A stretch of DNA of 64,000 bases from Pseudoalteromonas luteoviolacea (GCF_018100925.1 NZ_JAGJEH010000004.1:1-64000); one strand, 5' to 3'; shown: positions 34,522 to 44,038, counted from the first letter of the stretch. Notes: generated from the letters alone by a model not told the origin. Numbers and translations: made by a program.

Positions 34522-36141
34522 CTAACTGAAGCTTTCGACAACCTCTTTTTTACTGAGTTTAGAGCAATACCAAATACTGTTCTTTTCACCGTGATATACA
34601 CGGCGTTTTACATGTTTCAAGGCATATAATGAGGCTAAAGCAAAACCTACAGCGCCAAGTTCAATCCCTAGATCACCAAGAGAGTCTGGCGCCCAAATAC
34701 CAATTTCTGGGAGCATAAATGCTATCAAAGAGTTTGTCGGAATGAGCAAACACAGAACAGCTAAAATTTTTAAACTCAGTATGCTAAACCTTGCAGCACC
34801 ATAAACGAATGCGCCAGCGAGTGTTACAAAAAACAGCAAATAATAAATCCACATATAGGCTATATTGATATTCCAACTAACTAGCGCTAACCATTTATTT
34901 GCTGCGAATGCACCAGCCATACCTATAGCGCACCCCAAAGATACACCTATGGTCAGATTAGCCATAAAGTGGCTTGAACGACTTTGATTCAAAGACTGTT
35001 TTTTGCGCCGTTTCTCAAGCCAAATCAAGTTACCACTATAAAACAAAAACGCACCGCCTAAGCCCATAACGAAATATAACCATCGACCAAGCTCACCTCC
35101 GTAGCTCCCAAAGTGAAGACCAAAAAAGCTCGTGACAACGGCAGCCCATATACTTTGCTCTCCACTTTCATTTCTCACGGTACTGGAGTCTATTTCTAGC
35201 GTAAAGGGATTCAAAAAAACATAGTCATTGTGTGGACCACGCATCAAAGTTCTATCGCTTATGATAGATATGCTTGCGGAAGGATGTGCAGATGACAAGC
35301 CACTTAGCCTGATGCTATTTACTTCATATCCCGGAGCATAGTCATGAATCGTTTGTTTTATTTCATTTAATGTCGCTAGTTCTCTAATATCGTATCGAAC
35401 CTCTTCATGTTTTTCTCCACCACCAAACATGGGTTTGTCTCCATATACTTGGCTTAATCCGCCGTAAAACAAGTCATGGAAAGAAAAAACAACTACAGTG
35501 ATCGCAATTATGATATGAAAAGGCAAGCTCGCGATGCCAACCAAATTATGTGAGTCTAGCCAAAAGCGATTTGGTCCCTTTTCTTTACGAAGGGCAAAAA
35601 AACTTTTTACTAAGCTCGGTAAGAGAAAAATAACGCCGGACACTAGAGCAAGAAAATATAAAAATGCGGCAATACCTAGCACATACACACCCGCTTGATC
35701 GTGTCCAACCTCTCCGATAATCCCTGCTGAACGATGCAAATAATCAATTAACATTGATAACTCATTGACATGACGTAATTCAGTTACCAGGTGACCTTGC
35801 TCATTCAACGTTGCATGCCAAACTTGATCATCCATTGAAAAGCCACGGGCAGACCCTTGTCCATACCAATGAATTGGTGAGCTATTCTCATCAAAGCTAA
35901 CTGTGACAGCTTTGAGTGAATCCGGGTTTTGTGCTAACACTTGCTCAAGTAACAATTCGTACTGATCTGATTGAACCTGACCCAATTGGTAACCTGGAGG
36001 CGTGGCCCAATCATTAATGGTATCGCTGAACATCGTCAGTGATCCTGCTAAGAACCCAATGAAAAGTAACAAACCGGCGGTGATCCCAGTCCAAGTGTGG
36101 AGAGATTGGTAAGTCCTTAGGATATCGCTTCTAATTTTCAT
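34522..36141 (-). CDS. PepSY-associated TM protein (siderophore-iron reductase-like)
   Basis: 539 residues. It begins SLHTWTGITAGLLLFIGFLAGSL, the PepSY_TM opening helix, with further membrane helices near 155-175, 205-230 and 355 onward, and PepSY-type periplasmic segments (residues ~250-330). Proteins of this kind sit with TonB-dependent siderophore receptors and are thought to reduce or help release iron. It overlaps the preceding DUF3649-like gene as ATGA. The operon lies behind a Fur-box-like site. Confidence 0.8.
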   Translation of the reverse strand: MKIRSDILRTYQSLHTWTGITAGLLLFIGFLAGSLTMFSDTINDWATPPGYQLGQVQSDQYELLLEQVLAQNPDSLKAVTVSFDENSSPIHWYGQGSARGFSMDDQVWHATLNEQGHLVTELRHVNELSMLIDYLHRSAGIIGEVGHDQAGVYVLGIAAFLYFLALVSGVIFLLPSLVKSFFALRKEKGPNRFWLDSHNLVGIASLPFHIIIAITVVVFSFHDLFYGGLSQVYGDKPMFGGGEKHEEVRYDIRELATLNEIKQTIHDYAPGYEVNSIRLSGLSSAHPSASISIISDRTLMRGPHNDYVFLNPFTLEIDSSTVRNESGEQSIWAAVVTSFFGLHFGSYGGELGRWLYFVMGLGGAFLFYSGNLIWLEKRRKKQSLNQSRSSHFMANLTIGVSLGCAIGMAGAFAANKWLALVSWNINIAYMWIYYLLFFVTLAGAFVYGAARFSILSLKILAVLCLLIPTNSLIAFMLPEIGIWAPDSLGDLGIELGAVGFALASLYALKHVKRRVYHGEKNSIWYCSKLSKKEVVESFS

Positions 36142-36449
36142 AACTGGCTCCTTAGGAGATAAACAATAACGTTGGAAATCACAGCGCTAACGCCTAAGTA
36201 CAGCCATGCCTGGCGCCCCGTTTTAAACATATAAACAAAACAGAGGATTAGAAGCCATATTGGCGTTATGATCCACATGTTAAATTGCGTTTTCCAAAGC
36301 CTTTGCTCTTCTGTGATCTGCTCAGTTAACCCCGTAGGCCCGAGCCACGCAAAAATACCGACAAGCCCAAGCGTTAAGAAAAAACCGCCAATCACACCCG
36401 CAAATGTTTTAGTCCACCAATGAGGTTGAATTTTATTGTATTGAGCCAT
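36138..36449 (-). CDS. DUF3649-like small membrane protein of the iron operon
   Basis: 103 residues, three hydrophobic helices (GVIGGFFLTLGLVGIFAWLG, WIITPIWLLILCFVYMF, LGVSAVISNVIVYLL). Order and size match the DUF3649 proteins usually found between DUF3325 and PepSY_TM genes in siderophore-uptake loci. Function unknown. Stop overlaps the PepSY_TM start. Confidence 0.65.
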   Translation of the reverse strand: MAQYNKIQPHWWTKTFAGVIGGFFLTLGLVGIFAWLGPTGLTEQITEEQRLWKTQFNMWIITPIWLLILCFVYMFKTGRQAWLYLGVSAVISNVIVYLLRSQL

Positions 36450-36455
36450 GGTTTT

Positions 36456-36710
36456 TTACTTCCTATTGAGAAAGAGCATAAGTAAAGGCAGTGAAAATAA
36501 TGCAGTCATTAACATCATAAGCGTGATAAAAAACCCAGCCGAGCCAATAAAGTAAAATGCACCTAAAACAATGGCTATGGCCACGGCCGCATAACCCATT
36601 CTTTGCATTGGTTTTGCCAAGGGCTTTTCCAACAACCTTTGATGTCTGTTTGATAAATATAAAAGAAGTGTACCGATGCCGATCAATAGCACCATTAGAA
36701 AAGAGTACAA
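36456..36710 (-). CDS. DUF3325-like small membrane protein of the iron operon
   Basis: 84 residues with three hydrophobic segments (FLMVLLIGIGTLLLYLS; YAAVAIAIVLGAFYFIG; FFITLMMLMTALFSLPLLML). Start is TTG 36710 because AGGAG lies about 7 bases before it; an ATG at 36695 has no ribosome-binding site. Six bases separate it from the next gene. Family call by context and layout. Confidence 0.6.
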   Translation of the reverse strand: MYSFLMVLLIGIGTLLLYLSNRHQRLLEKPLAKPMQRMGYAAVAIAIVLGAFYFIGSAGFFITLMMLMTALFSLPLLMLFLNRK

Positions 36711-36796
36711 ACTTATGCTCCTGTCCTTAGCTAATTTAGTGTTCTGGGAGCAAGATTATAAACATAATAGGAACAACTTTACACTTTAAATTGTAA

Positions 36797-36811
36797 TGAG
36801 AATTATTTTCA
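36797..36811 (-). promoter_or_regulatory. Fur-box-like operator upstream of the PepSY operon
   Basis: TGAGAATTATTTTCA matches the 7-1-7 Fur consensus TGATAATNATTATCA at all but two positions and lies about 87 bp upstream of the first gene. It predicts repression by iron-bound Fur, consistent with the iron-linked operon. Confidence 0.65.
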
Positions 36812-36860
36812 AAACTTAAGGTGAGATTAAAGCCTCATTCCCACAAAACCGTTCCCCAAA

Positions 36861-37346
36861 AGGCCGCCTTCCCTAACATCCGTCATCCTGAATTTACTTC
36901 AGGGTCCACTTTGACTTATAAAGTTAAGCCACTCACACATACGCTTAAAACATGGATTGCGGGGCAAGCCCACAATGACGGTATCTACGTATTTAATAAC
37001 GGTATCGACTTGTTGACTAACACCCTAAGTGTCTACATTTTTAACAATAAAGTGAAGTATCTACATTTTGGCCAGTAAAGTAAAATATCAACAGGCCGCC
37101 TTCCCTAACATCCGTCACCCTGAATTTACTTCAGGGTCCACTTTGACTTATAAAGTTAAGCCACTCACACATACGCGTAAAACATGGATTGCGGGGCAAG
37201 CCCACAATGACGGTATCTACGTATTTAATAACGGTATCGACTTGTTGACTAACAACCTAAGTATCAACATTTTGAACAATAAAGTGAAGTATCAACAGGC
37301 CGCCTTCCCTAACATCCGTCACCCTGAATTTATTTCAGGGTCCATG
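36861..37346. repeat. tandem palindrome-containing repeats, two full units and a partial third
   Basis: Units start at 36861, 37093 and 37297 with AGGCCGCCTTCCCTAACATC. The first two are about 232 and 204 bp and nearly identical; the third stops after the first hairpin. Each contains a hairpin (CCTGAA with TTCAGG) and a second conserved block, GCGGGGCAAGCCCACAATGA. Similar blocks are widespread REP-like elements in marine gammaproteobacteria (from memory). Frames across the region are open by chance and repeat-encoded, so I call no gene. Confidence 0.8.
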
Positions 37347-37418
37347 ACACCCATCAGGGCAACTTTATCAGTATGTCAGATACCTACAAAAAGCAGTGGA
37401 AAGTTATGTAACTCAATT

Positions 37419-38702
37419 TCAGTTCACAACATCTTTACTGGGAATAAAATCTAGCACGGTTGCATTAATGCAATATCTATCTGTGCCTCTTGGCCCTTCA
37501 TTCTTAAACACATGACCTAAATGAATACCAGTCGACTTGGACCTGATTTCAGTCCTAACCATGCCGTGGCTTAAATCTTGATGGTAAGTGACGCTGCCTT
37601 TGACTGGATACTTAAATGACAACCACCCTGTGCCTGAGTTAAAGCGATCTTTAGTATCAAATAAATGCGCTCCACTGAGTTTATCAACAAAAACGCCCTC
37701 TCCTGTATTTTTGAAAATATCATATTGCTTGCAAAATGGACGTTCGGTGCCTTTTTGAAAGGCTATTTTATAAGCTTCCGTCTTCCCTAATTTGAACGCT
37801 CCCAATACTTTGTAGAAGGTTTCTCGATTCATAAAGCCTTGATATCCAGCAACCTCTTTGCCATTTTCAATAAGTAAAATAGTTGGCGTCGCCCAAGTAG
37901 CTGACATAATTTCAATGCCTTGTAGTTGGTCCGCGAATCTGTAATGTAACGGGATTGACCCCTTATAATCATTAACAACTGTACTTTTAAACTTTTCACA
38001 GTAGGGACAATAGTTTTTTGAGTCTAACACCACAATATGTTTGCCGCTTAAAAGCGCTTCGTTGCTTACTTTCTTTTTATCCACTTTGTCAAAAGTCACA
38101 CCAGTACTATGATCCGGGCAATACCCGTTAGGGTTTTTCGCTAAATAATTTTGGTGATATTCCTCAGCAGATACAAAAGTTTCGAGCGGCTTAATTTTTG
38201 TTTGGATATCGCCATACCCGGCCTTTTGCAGCAAGTGCTGATATTCCCCTTTGAGCTGATGCGCCACTTTTGCTTGTTTCTCCGTATCAAACAAAATGAT
38301 GGACCGGTATTGCGTACCTACATCATTGCCTTGCCTATTTTTTTGAGTCGGGTCATGGCTTTCAAAATAAGACTTAATTAATGACTCTGTTGAAAGCAAG
38401 TTTGCGTTATACGTCACCTTAACTACTTCTGCGTAGTTATTTTCATCATAACGACGACGAGGACTAATTATATTTTTGTAGGTTGCTTTAAAGCCCCTTC
38501 CATCAGCATACCCTGATTCCGCATCAATCACGCCAACCATTGCTTCATAGCGTTTTTCTGGACCCCAAAAGCAGCCAGATCCTAATACAAGTGTTTTAAT
38601 ATTTACGCTTGCGTTATCCATCTCAGGTTTCGGCATATCAGCGGCAAACGAAAAAGTTGAAAAAAGGCTGAGTAACAAAGTAAAGTTAAGCTGCTTCTTC
38701 AC
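37419..38702 (-). CDS. secreted MsrA-thioredoxin-like-MsrB fusion (methionine sulfoxide reductase)
   Basis: 427 residues from a GTG start preceded by AAAGGAG. Signal peptide MKKQLNFTLLLSLFSTFSFAAD. MsrA domain (about 33-190) with catalytic GSGCFWGPEKRYEAM; thioredoxin/glutaredoxin-like domain (about 215-300) with CPYC; MsrB domain (about 310-425) with resolving features GTGWLSF and catalytic RYCINA. It would repair both Met-S- and Met-R-sulfoxides in periplasmic proteins, with the middle domain relaying electrons. Neisseria PilB has the order Trx-MsrA-MsrB; here the redox domain is in the middle. Confidence 0.87.
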   Translation of the reverse strand: MKKQLNFTLLLSLFSTFSFAADMPKPEMDNASVNIKTLVLGSGCFWGPEKRYEAMVGVIDAESGYADGRGFKATYKNIISPRRRYDENNYAEVVKVTYNANLLSTESLIKSYFESHDPTQKNRQGNDVGTQYRSIILFDTEKQAKVAHQLKGEYQHLLQKAGYGDIQTKIKPLETFVSAEEYHQNYLAKNPNGYCPDHSTGVTFDKVDKKKVSNEALLSGKHIVVLDSKNYCPYCEKFKSTVVNDYKGSIPLHYRFADQLQGIEIMSATWATPTILLIENGKEVAGYQGFMNRETFYKVLGAFKLGKTEAYKIAFQKGTERPFCKQYDIFKNTGEGVFVDKLSGAHLFDTKDRFNSGTGWLSFKYPVKGSVTYHQDLSHGMVRTEIRSKSTGIHLGHVFKNEGPRGTDRYCINATVLDFIPSKDVVN

Positions 38703-39027
38703 GTAAGTGCTCCTTTAATAATTATCTATCCATTTGGACCGAACTTCGAATAAAACAATTTCAAAATTTTGCATAACAAGCTAGCAAACTCAGTTCAATA
38801 TCAGTCAAAACTTCGCCTTCACTGCGACATTCTCTAGGCACAATTAAAACTTGCTTTACCAATAAAGTTAAACGCAATAACACCTTGTGCACCAACTTGC
38901 TACACTGATACCACACCCGTTGCAATTGCAACTCACCCTAGAATCTGAGCAGTTCAACGACATTAGATTAATATGCCATTGAAAATAGGGTAAAACGTTG
39001 GCACGCAATATCCAGAGGATTTTAAAA
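38703..39027. other. divergent promoter region of the Msr fusion and M17 peptidase genes
   Basis: About 325 bp. Its one clear feature is the perfect palindrome GTTGCAATTGCAAC at 38919-38932, about 95 bp before the aminopeptidase start. Nothing else seen. Confidence 0.5.
38919..38932. promoter_or_regulatory. perfect 14-bp palindrome upstream of the M17 peptidase
   Basis: GTTGCAATTGCAAC, fully self-complementary, about 95 bp before the chosen start of the peptidase. It looks like a dimeric regulator site; the regulator is unknown. Confidence 0.4.
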
Positions 39028-40542
39028 ATGTCTTTTATCTCTCGCCTTTCAGCGATCGCAGTTGCACTTGGTGCTTCAATTTCAGCTCAAGCTGCGGACA
39101 TCCAATTCACATCTAAGCTTGAAAACGCTGAGTCACTCGTCATTTTCAAAGCTGAAGACAAAAAAGCTGCTTTCAAGTTTTTAGACAAGCCAACTAGAGC
39201 TCAATTAGACAGAGCGATAGAAAGTGAAGACTTTCAAGGCAAGTTTGGAAAAACCGTTGAAGTGCTAGCGCCAGTATCCTCTGATTATAAGCGCATCATT
39301 GTTGTAGGTTTAGGTAAGGAAGACGAACTAAACGCAAGTAAAATGACTAAACTTGGCGGCAATCTGCACGCTAAGTTAGAAGATAAAAAGTCATCAAGTG
39401 TTGCTGTTGCTTTTGAAGACTTTGATGGTGAAATTAATAATTCTCAGCTAGCTGCTCAGCTTGCTCACGGTATTAATTTACGTGACCATACTTTTGAAGT
39501 TTATAAAAAAGAGCCAAATAATTTTAAAGTTAGCTACAGCATAGATGTAGACAGCAAACGTAAAGCTGCTAAAGAATACATCCCGCTTGAGCATATTCAA
39601 TCAGGCGTGTTTCTTGCTCGTGACTTAACTTCAGAAATAGCTTCTGAAATGACACCAGTGGATTTTGCAAAGGCTGCAAAACAGCTTGAGCAATATGGTG
39701 TTGAAGTGAAAGTATTAGAACCAGCTGAAATTAAAGAGCTTGGAATGGGCGCCCTTGAAGCTGTCGGTCGCGGCAGTGCACAAGGCTCTAGACTAGTCAT
39801 TGCACACTACAAAGGTAACAACGACACACCAATTGCGCTTGTAGGCAAAGGCATTACCTTTGATTCAGGCGGCTATAACGTGAAAACGGGTAAGTCTATC
39901 GCGCTAATGAAAGTGGACATGGCTGGTGCAGCTGCCGTACTTGGCACAGTGAAAGCGATGGCGAAAGCAAAAGCAGATGTAAACGTGGTTGCAGTTATGC
40001 CAATGGCTGCCAACATGGTATCTGAAAACTCTTTCGCGCCAGGTGACGTTCTGCGTACAGCTGAAGGTTTGAGTGTTGAAGTACTTAACACAGATGCTGA
40101 AGGTCGACTTATTTTGAGTGACGCATTGTGGTATGCACGTCAATACTACAAACCAGAAATTATGATTGACCTTGCAACATTAACTGGCTCTAAAATCCGT
40201 GCGGTTGGCAATAACTACTCTGCAATCTTTTCAGAAGACGATGAGCTTGTTAAAGAGTTTACAATCGCTGGTCAAACAGTTAATGAGCAAGTTTGGCGCC
40301 TACCTCTGGGTTATAAAGACGCGCTAAAATCTGACATCGCAGATCTAACTAATATTGGCTCTTACGGTCCTGGTGCAACTACAGCTGCAACCTTCTTACA
40401 ACAGTTTGTTGGCGATACTCGCTGGGTTCATATTGATATCGCTGGTAATGCGATCTCTAAAAAAACCAAAGATGAAGTTCCTGCCGGCGGCACTGGATAC
40501 GGTGTTCGCATTCTTAGTGAATGGTTATTGAGCGGTAACTAA
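39028..40542 (+). CDS. secreted M17 family leucyl aminopeptidase
   Basis: 504 residues from ATG 39028, chosen because it begins a clear signal peptide (MSFISRLSAIAVALGASISAQAAD) with AGAGG upstream; an in-frame TTG at 38998 is less likely. Catalytic half: VGKGITFDSGGYNVK (metal Lys and Asp), KVDMAGAAAVLG, and the M17 signature NTDAEGRL. It removes N-terminal residues, using two metal ions. Cytoplasmic PepA lacks a signal peptide; this exported version fits a protein-degrading marine lifestyle. Confidence 0.9.
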   Translation: MSFISRLSAIAVALGASISAQAADIQFTSKLENAESLVIFKAEDKKAAFKFLDKPTRAQLDRAIESEDFQGKFGKTVEVLAPVSSDYKRIIVVGLGKEDELNASKMTKLGGNLHAKLEDKKSSSVAVAFEDFDGEINNSQLAAQLAHGINLRDHTFEVYKKEPNNFKVSYSIDVDSKRKAAKEYIPLEHIQSGVFLARDLTSEIASEMTPVDFAKAAKQLEQYGVEVKVLEPAEIKELGMGALEAVGRGSAQGSRLVIAHYKGNNDTPIALVGKGITFDSGGYNVKTGKSIALMKVDMAGAAAVLGTVKAMAKAKADVNVVAVMPMAANMVSENSFAPGDVLRTAEGLSVEVLNTDAEGRLILSDALWYARQYYKPEIMIDLATLTGSKIRAVGNNYSAIFSEDDELVKEFTIAGQTVNEQVWRLPLGYKDALKSDIADLTNIGSYGPGATTAATFLQQFVGDTRWVHIDIAGNAISKKTKDEVPAGGTGYGVRILSEWLLSGN

Positions 40543-40552
40543 TCCCTCCAAT

Positions 40553-40580
40553 AAAAAGGCCATGCATTGCATGGCCTTTT
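40553..40580 (+). terminator. intrinsic terminator of the M17 peptidase
   Basis: GGCCATGC (40558-40565) and GCATGGCC (40569-40576), with A5 before and T5 after. Confidence 0.88.
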
Positions 40581-40705
40581 TCTTATTTCTATTTATGTGG
40601 CCTCTCACACCATTACTATGTATATTAAACACGCAAAAGCACCCGTAATGACAACGCTATAAATAATAAAAAAGTCGTGTTTCAAATTATTATAAAGACA
40701 ACATA

Positions 40706-41362
40706 ATGACAAACAACAAGACCTATATTCTGGGCGAACGTGCACTCGTTTTAGAAATATTTCAAACTCACCTATCGCAACACCAACAAAATAAATTGTT
40801 TGCGTTACACGCTTGGATGCGTGAACAAAAAGTCTTCATAGATATCGTACCGGCCAAAACGACTATCACTGGCTACTTAATGCACTCTCAAGATCCAGAG
40901 TACTGGCTAGACAGGTTAAGAGAGGCATGGGAGAACATTGAACCTGAGGCATTTCAACCAACTGTTCATCAAATCATAACACGCTATGGAAAAAGTAACG
41001 GACCGGACCTAGATTCCGTTGCTTCTCTTACAGGTTTGAGCCCAGCTCAAGTGGTGGAGTTGCACAGTCAGCAAAGTTATCAGGTTAAATTTTTAGGTTT
41101 TTTACCTGGTTTTGCCTATTTGGGGGATCTCAACCCTAAATTACATTTACCTCGCCTTGATACACCTAGAACACACGTGCCGTCTGGATCAGTGGCGATA
41201 GCACAAGACCTTACGGCAGTTTATCCTAGTGAATCACCAGGTGGATGGCGACTTATCGGCCACACAGACACTGTTTTGTTTAATCATCAATTAGAATCAC
41301 CAAGTATTTTGCAACCAGGAGATGTTGTAAAGTTCATACCAAGCACGGAGGGAATATGCTAA
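40706..41362 (+). CDS. pxpB: 5-oxoprolinase subunit PxpB
   Basis: 218 residues, the KipI/allophanate-hydrolase subunit 1 type. The family core VKFLGFLPGFAYLGDL...PRTHVPSGSVAIA...YPSESPGGWRLIGHT is intact (about 128-192). With PxpA and PxpC it hydrolyses 5-oxoproline to glutamate using ATP. Overlaps pxpC by 7 bp. First gene of a five-gene operon. Confidence 0.88.
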   Translation: MTNNKTYILGERALVLEIFQTHLSQHQQNKLFALHAWMREQKVFIDIVPAKTTITGYLMHSQDPEYWLDRLREAWENIEPEAFQPTVHQIITRYGKSNGPDLDSVASLTGLSPAQVVELHSQQSYQVKFLGFLPGFAYLGDLNPKLHLPRLDTPRTHVPSGSVAIAQDLTAVYPSESPGGWRLIGHTDTVLFNHQLESPSILQPGDVVKFIPSTEGIC

Positions 41363-42294
41363 CAATCTTAAAATCTGGTATTCAAACGTGCATACAAGAT
41401 TTAGGAAGGTATGGTTTCAGGCATTTAGGCGTGTCGCAAGCTGGCGTGATGGACCCCCTCGCGGCTAAAAGCGCCAACATACTCCTTAATAACTCCACGG
41501 ATTCCGCTGTTATTGAGATAACCGTAGGCTTATGTAAATTTAAATTTGACCATCCAACCAACTTTTCGCTTACTGGTGCAGACCTTGGTGCAAAGCTTAA
41601 TGGAAAAAGCATTGCCACTGGGTGGCGGTATCACGCTGAGGCTAACGACATATTAACTTTTGCGTCGAGTAAGAGTGGCACACGTGCTTACTTTGCTGTT
41701 CAAGGTGGATTTAATGATGTTACACCTGTCATGCATTCGTCGGCAACCGACATACAAGCAGGGTTTGGAGGCCTCAGCGGCAGGGCTTTGCAAGACGGTG
41801 ATGTATTACCTTACACCCCATTTAACGCGCTTGACTCCATTGGTGCTGCACTACCTGATTATGTCGACACAATTCGCGTTATCCCTGGACCACACATAGA
41901 CTTGTTGCCCAAAGACAATCAACAAAGCTTGTACAATCAGCAGTGGCAAGTACAACCAAATAGCAATCGTATGGGGTTAAGAGTCGCAAGTGATATTGAT
42001 ATAAGCCACAACGTAAGTATTACTAGCCAAGCGGTAAGCCCTGGTGTGATACAATTACCACCCAATGGCCAACCTATCGTATTACTTAATGACTGCCAAA
42101 CCACAGGGGGATATCCAATTATTGCACATGTGATTGAAGCTGACTTACGTCATTTAGGCCAATTACATGCAGGAGTACACTGTCAGTTTAGAGCCGTAAA
42201 TAGACTGCAAGCTCAACAAGCATTAGATCAACAACAACAACACCTAGCACAATTGAAAATTGCTGTGCTACATCATGATAAGAAAAATATATGA
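41356..42294 (+). CDS. pxpC: 5-oxoprolinase subunit PxpC
   Basis: 312 residues, KipA/biotin-dependent carboxylase-like family. Begins ILKSGIQTCIQDLGRYGFRH, with GVSQAGVMDPLA and later SNRMGLRV and QLPPNGQPIVLLND. Partner of PxpB. Stop and next start overlap as ATGA. pxpA is not in the operon or elsewhere in the window. Confidence 0.88.
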   Translation: MLTILKSGIQTCIQDLGRYGFRHLGVSQAGVMDPLAAKSANILLNNSTDSAVIEITVGLCKFKFDHPTNFSLTGADLGAKLNGKSIATGWRYHAEANDILTFASSKSGTRAYFAVQGGFNDVTPVMHSSATDIQAGFGGLSGRALQDGDVLPYTPFNALDSIGAALPDYVDTIRVIPGPHIDLLPKDNQQSLYNQQWQVQPNSNRMGLRVASDIDISHNVSITSQAVSPGVIQLPPNGQPIVLLNDCQTTGGYPIIAHVIEADLRHLGQLHAGVHCQFRAVNRLQAQQALDQQQQHLAQLKIAVLHHDKKNI

Positions 42295-43019
42295 CTGAAC
42301 TAAATTTACTCCCGTTAACCGGGATATTGGTTGTCGTAGTCGGCTTTGCCCTGCGGTTTAACCCTTTATTGGTAGTCACTGCGGCAGGGCTAATTACCGG
42401 CTGGGCAGTTGATTTAAATTTTGCTGAACTATTAGCCACATTTGGTGAAAAGTTTATGAACTCCCGACAACTGGCAAGTTTCTTATTGATTCTGCCTGTT
42501 ATTGCGATTTTGGAACGCTACGGGCTGCAAAATCGTGCAAAAAATTGGATAGCCAATATTAAAGGGGCCACTACCGCGAGAATTCTCAGCGTGTACTTCG
42601 TGGTGCGAGAATCTTCGGCAGCTTTGGGCCTGCTTAGCTTAGCTGGCCAAGCTCAAACGGTTAGGCCTTTGTTAGCTCCGATGGCGCTAGGTGCTGCTGC
42701 AAATATACATGGCGAACTTCCCAAAGAAGTCAAAGACATGATCAGCGCACATTCAGCCGCGTGCGACAACATTGCAGTATTTTTTGGCGAAGACATATTT
42801 ATTGCTTTTGGAGCCGTTTTATTAATGGATGCGTTTTTAAAGGAAAATGGTATCCAAGGTATTGAGCCTCTGCATATCGGTCTTTGGGCCATACCCACTG
42901 CGATTTTCGCATTAATCGTACACCTATTCCGCCTCGCTCGTCTCGAAGCAAAAATTTGCAACAAAATAGCCGAGATAAAACAACTAAACAAATCTGTCAG
43001 TACTGAGGAGTTAGCATGA
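42291..43019 (+). CDS. DUF969 family membrane protein, putative 5-oxoproline transport subunit
   Basis: 242 residues with five or six membrane helices. DUF969-type blocks: LPLTGILVVVVGFALRFNPLLVV at the start, ERYGLQNRAK, and SAHSAACDNIAVFFGEDIF near 150. DUF969 and DUF979 genes are paired and recur beside pcp and pxp genes, so together they are likely a two-part transporter for 5-oxoproline or pyroglutamyl peptides. ATGA overlap on both sides. Confidence 0.8.
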   Translation: MTELNLLPLTGILVVVVGFALRFNPLLVVTAAGLITGWAVDLNFAELLATFGEKFMNSRQLASFLLILPVIAILERYGLQNRAKNWIANIKGATTARILSVYFVVRESSAALGLLSLAGQAQTVRPLLAPMALGAAANIHGELPKEVKDMISAHSAACDNIAVFFGEDIFIAFGAVLLMDAFLKENGIQGIEPLHIGLWAIPTAIFALIVHLFRLARLEAKICNKIAEIKQLNKSVSTEELA

Positions 43020-44038
43020 GCGCAGTAAGCCAAACTACACACTCGGCACAACCAGCAATACTCTCAATAGACAATATCTATTTACTCATCGGCTTTTTAG
43101 TACTGTTTTTAGTAGTTAAAACTCTACAAGATAAGCAACACCCAAAACGTCTCACGACAGCCCTATTTTGGATGCTCTTTGGTAATGTATTTTTATTTGG
43201 TGATCTATCAATTTCGCTAATAGGTGAAACGCTAACTTACCAATGGGTGGGAGTCAGTGTGATAGCCATCGCCCTGTTGGCAGGGATGGGCAAAGTGTCA
43301 ATGGGCACATACTACACACCAAGCGAAGAAGAGCTAGACAAAAGCGCTCAAACAATTGGCAATAAACTATTTATTCCTGCGGTACTTATTCCCGTTATAA
43401 CAGTGATTTGTACGCTCTTCTTAGGTGGTATTAACCTTGGCGGAACCTATTTATTTGACCAAAATCATTTAACCTTAGCGTCTCTAACACTTGCTTGTGG
43501 CGGTGCTTTATTAGTTGCATGGAAATTCACTTCAGGCAGCCCCATTCAAGCGATAGGCGAATCTAGACGCCTTGTTGACTCCATAGGATGGGCAGCAATT
43601 TTACCACAAATGCTGGCTATGCTGGGCGGCGTTTTCATCGTGGCAAATACAGGTACAGCAATACAAGATATTGTAACTCTGTTCATATCTCCAGATAATC
43701 GTTTTATGCTCGTTGTACTTTATTGCGTCGGTATGGCTTTGTTTACTATGGTCATGGGTAACGCATTTGCTGCTTTCCCTGTCATGACAGCGGGTATCGC
43801 GGTACCATTCTTGATTCAAGGGCATGGCGCTAGCCCTGCACCACTGGTAGCGATTGGTATGTACTCCGGTTACTGCGGCACGTTAATGACGCCAATGGCT
43901 GCAAATTTTAATATTATCCCAGCCGCACTACTCGATTTAAAAGACAAATATCAGGTGATCAAGGTGCAAATACCAACTGCGATCGCTCTACTAATCATCA
44001 ATATCTTTTTAATGTATGGGGTTATTTTTAATGACTAA
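43016..44038 (+). CDS. DUF979 family membrane protein, partner of DUF969
   Basis: 340 residues, about ten membrane helices. Family features include DNIYLLIGFLVLFLVVKT, KVSMGTYYTPSEEE and the conserved AFAAFPVMTAGIAVPFLI and YSGYCGTLMTPMAANFN blocks near the C-terminal third. Works with the DUF969 protein. Overlaps pcp by 8 bp. Confidence 0.8.
   Translation: MSAVSQTTHSAQPAILSIDNIYLLIGFLVLFLVVKTLQDKQHPKRLTTALFWMLFGNVFLFGDLSISLIGETLTYQWVGVSVIAIALLAGMGKVSMGTYYTPSEEELDKSAQTIGNKLFIPAVLIPVITVICTLFLGGINLGGTYLFDQNHLTLASLTLACGGALLVAWKFTSGSPIQAIGESRRLVDSIGWAAILPQMLAMLGGVFIVANTGTAIQDIVTLFISPDNRFMLVVLYCVGMALFTMVMGNAFAAFPVMTAGIAVPFLIQGHGASPAPLVAIGMYSGYCGTLMTPMAANFNIIPAALLDLKDKYQVIKVQIPTAIALLIINIFLMYGVIFND

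Noticed and set aside
36861..37346. A CRISPR array
   Set aside because: Units are over 200 bp, nearly identical throughout, with no short repeat/unique spacer pattern and no cas genes.
36821..37454. Two repetitive proteins encoded across 36.8-37.5 kb
   Set aside because: Both frames simply translate the tandem palindromic repeats and lack ribosome sites.
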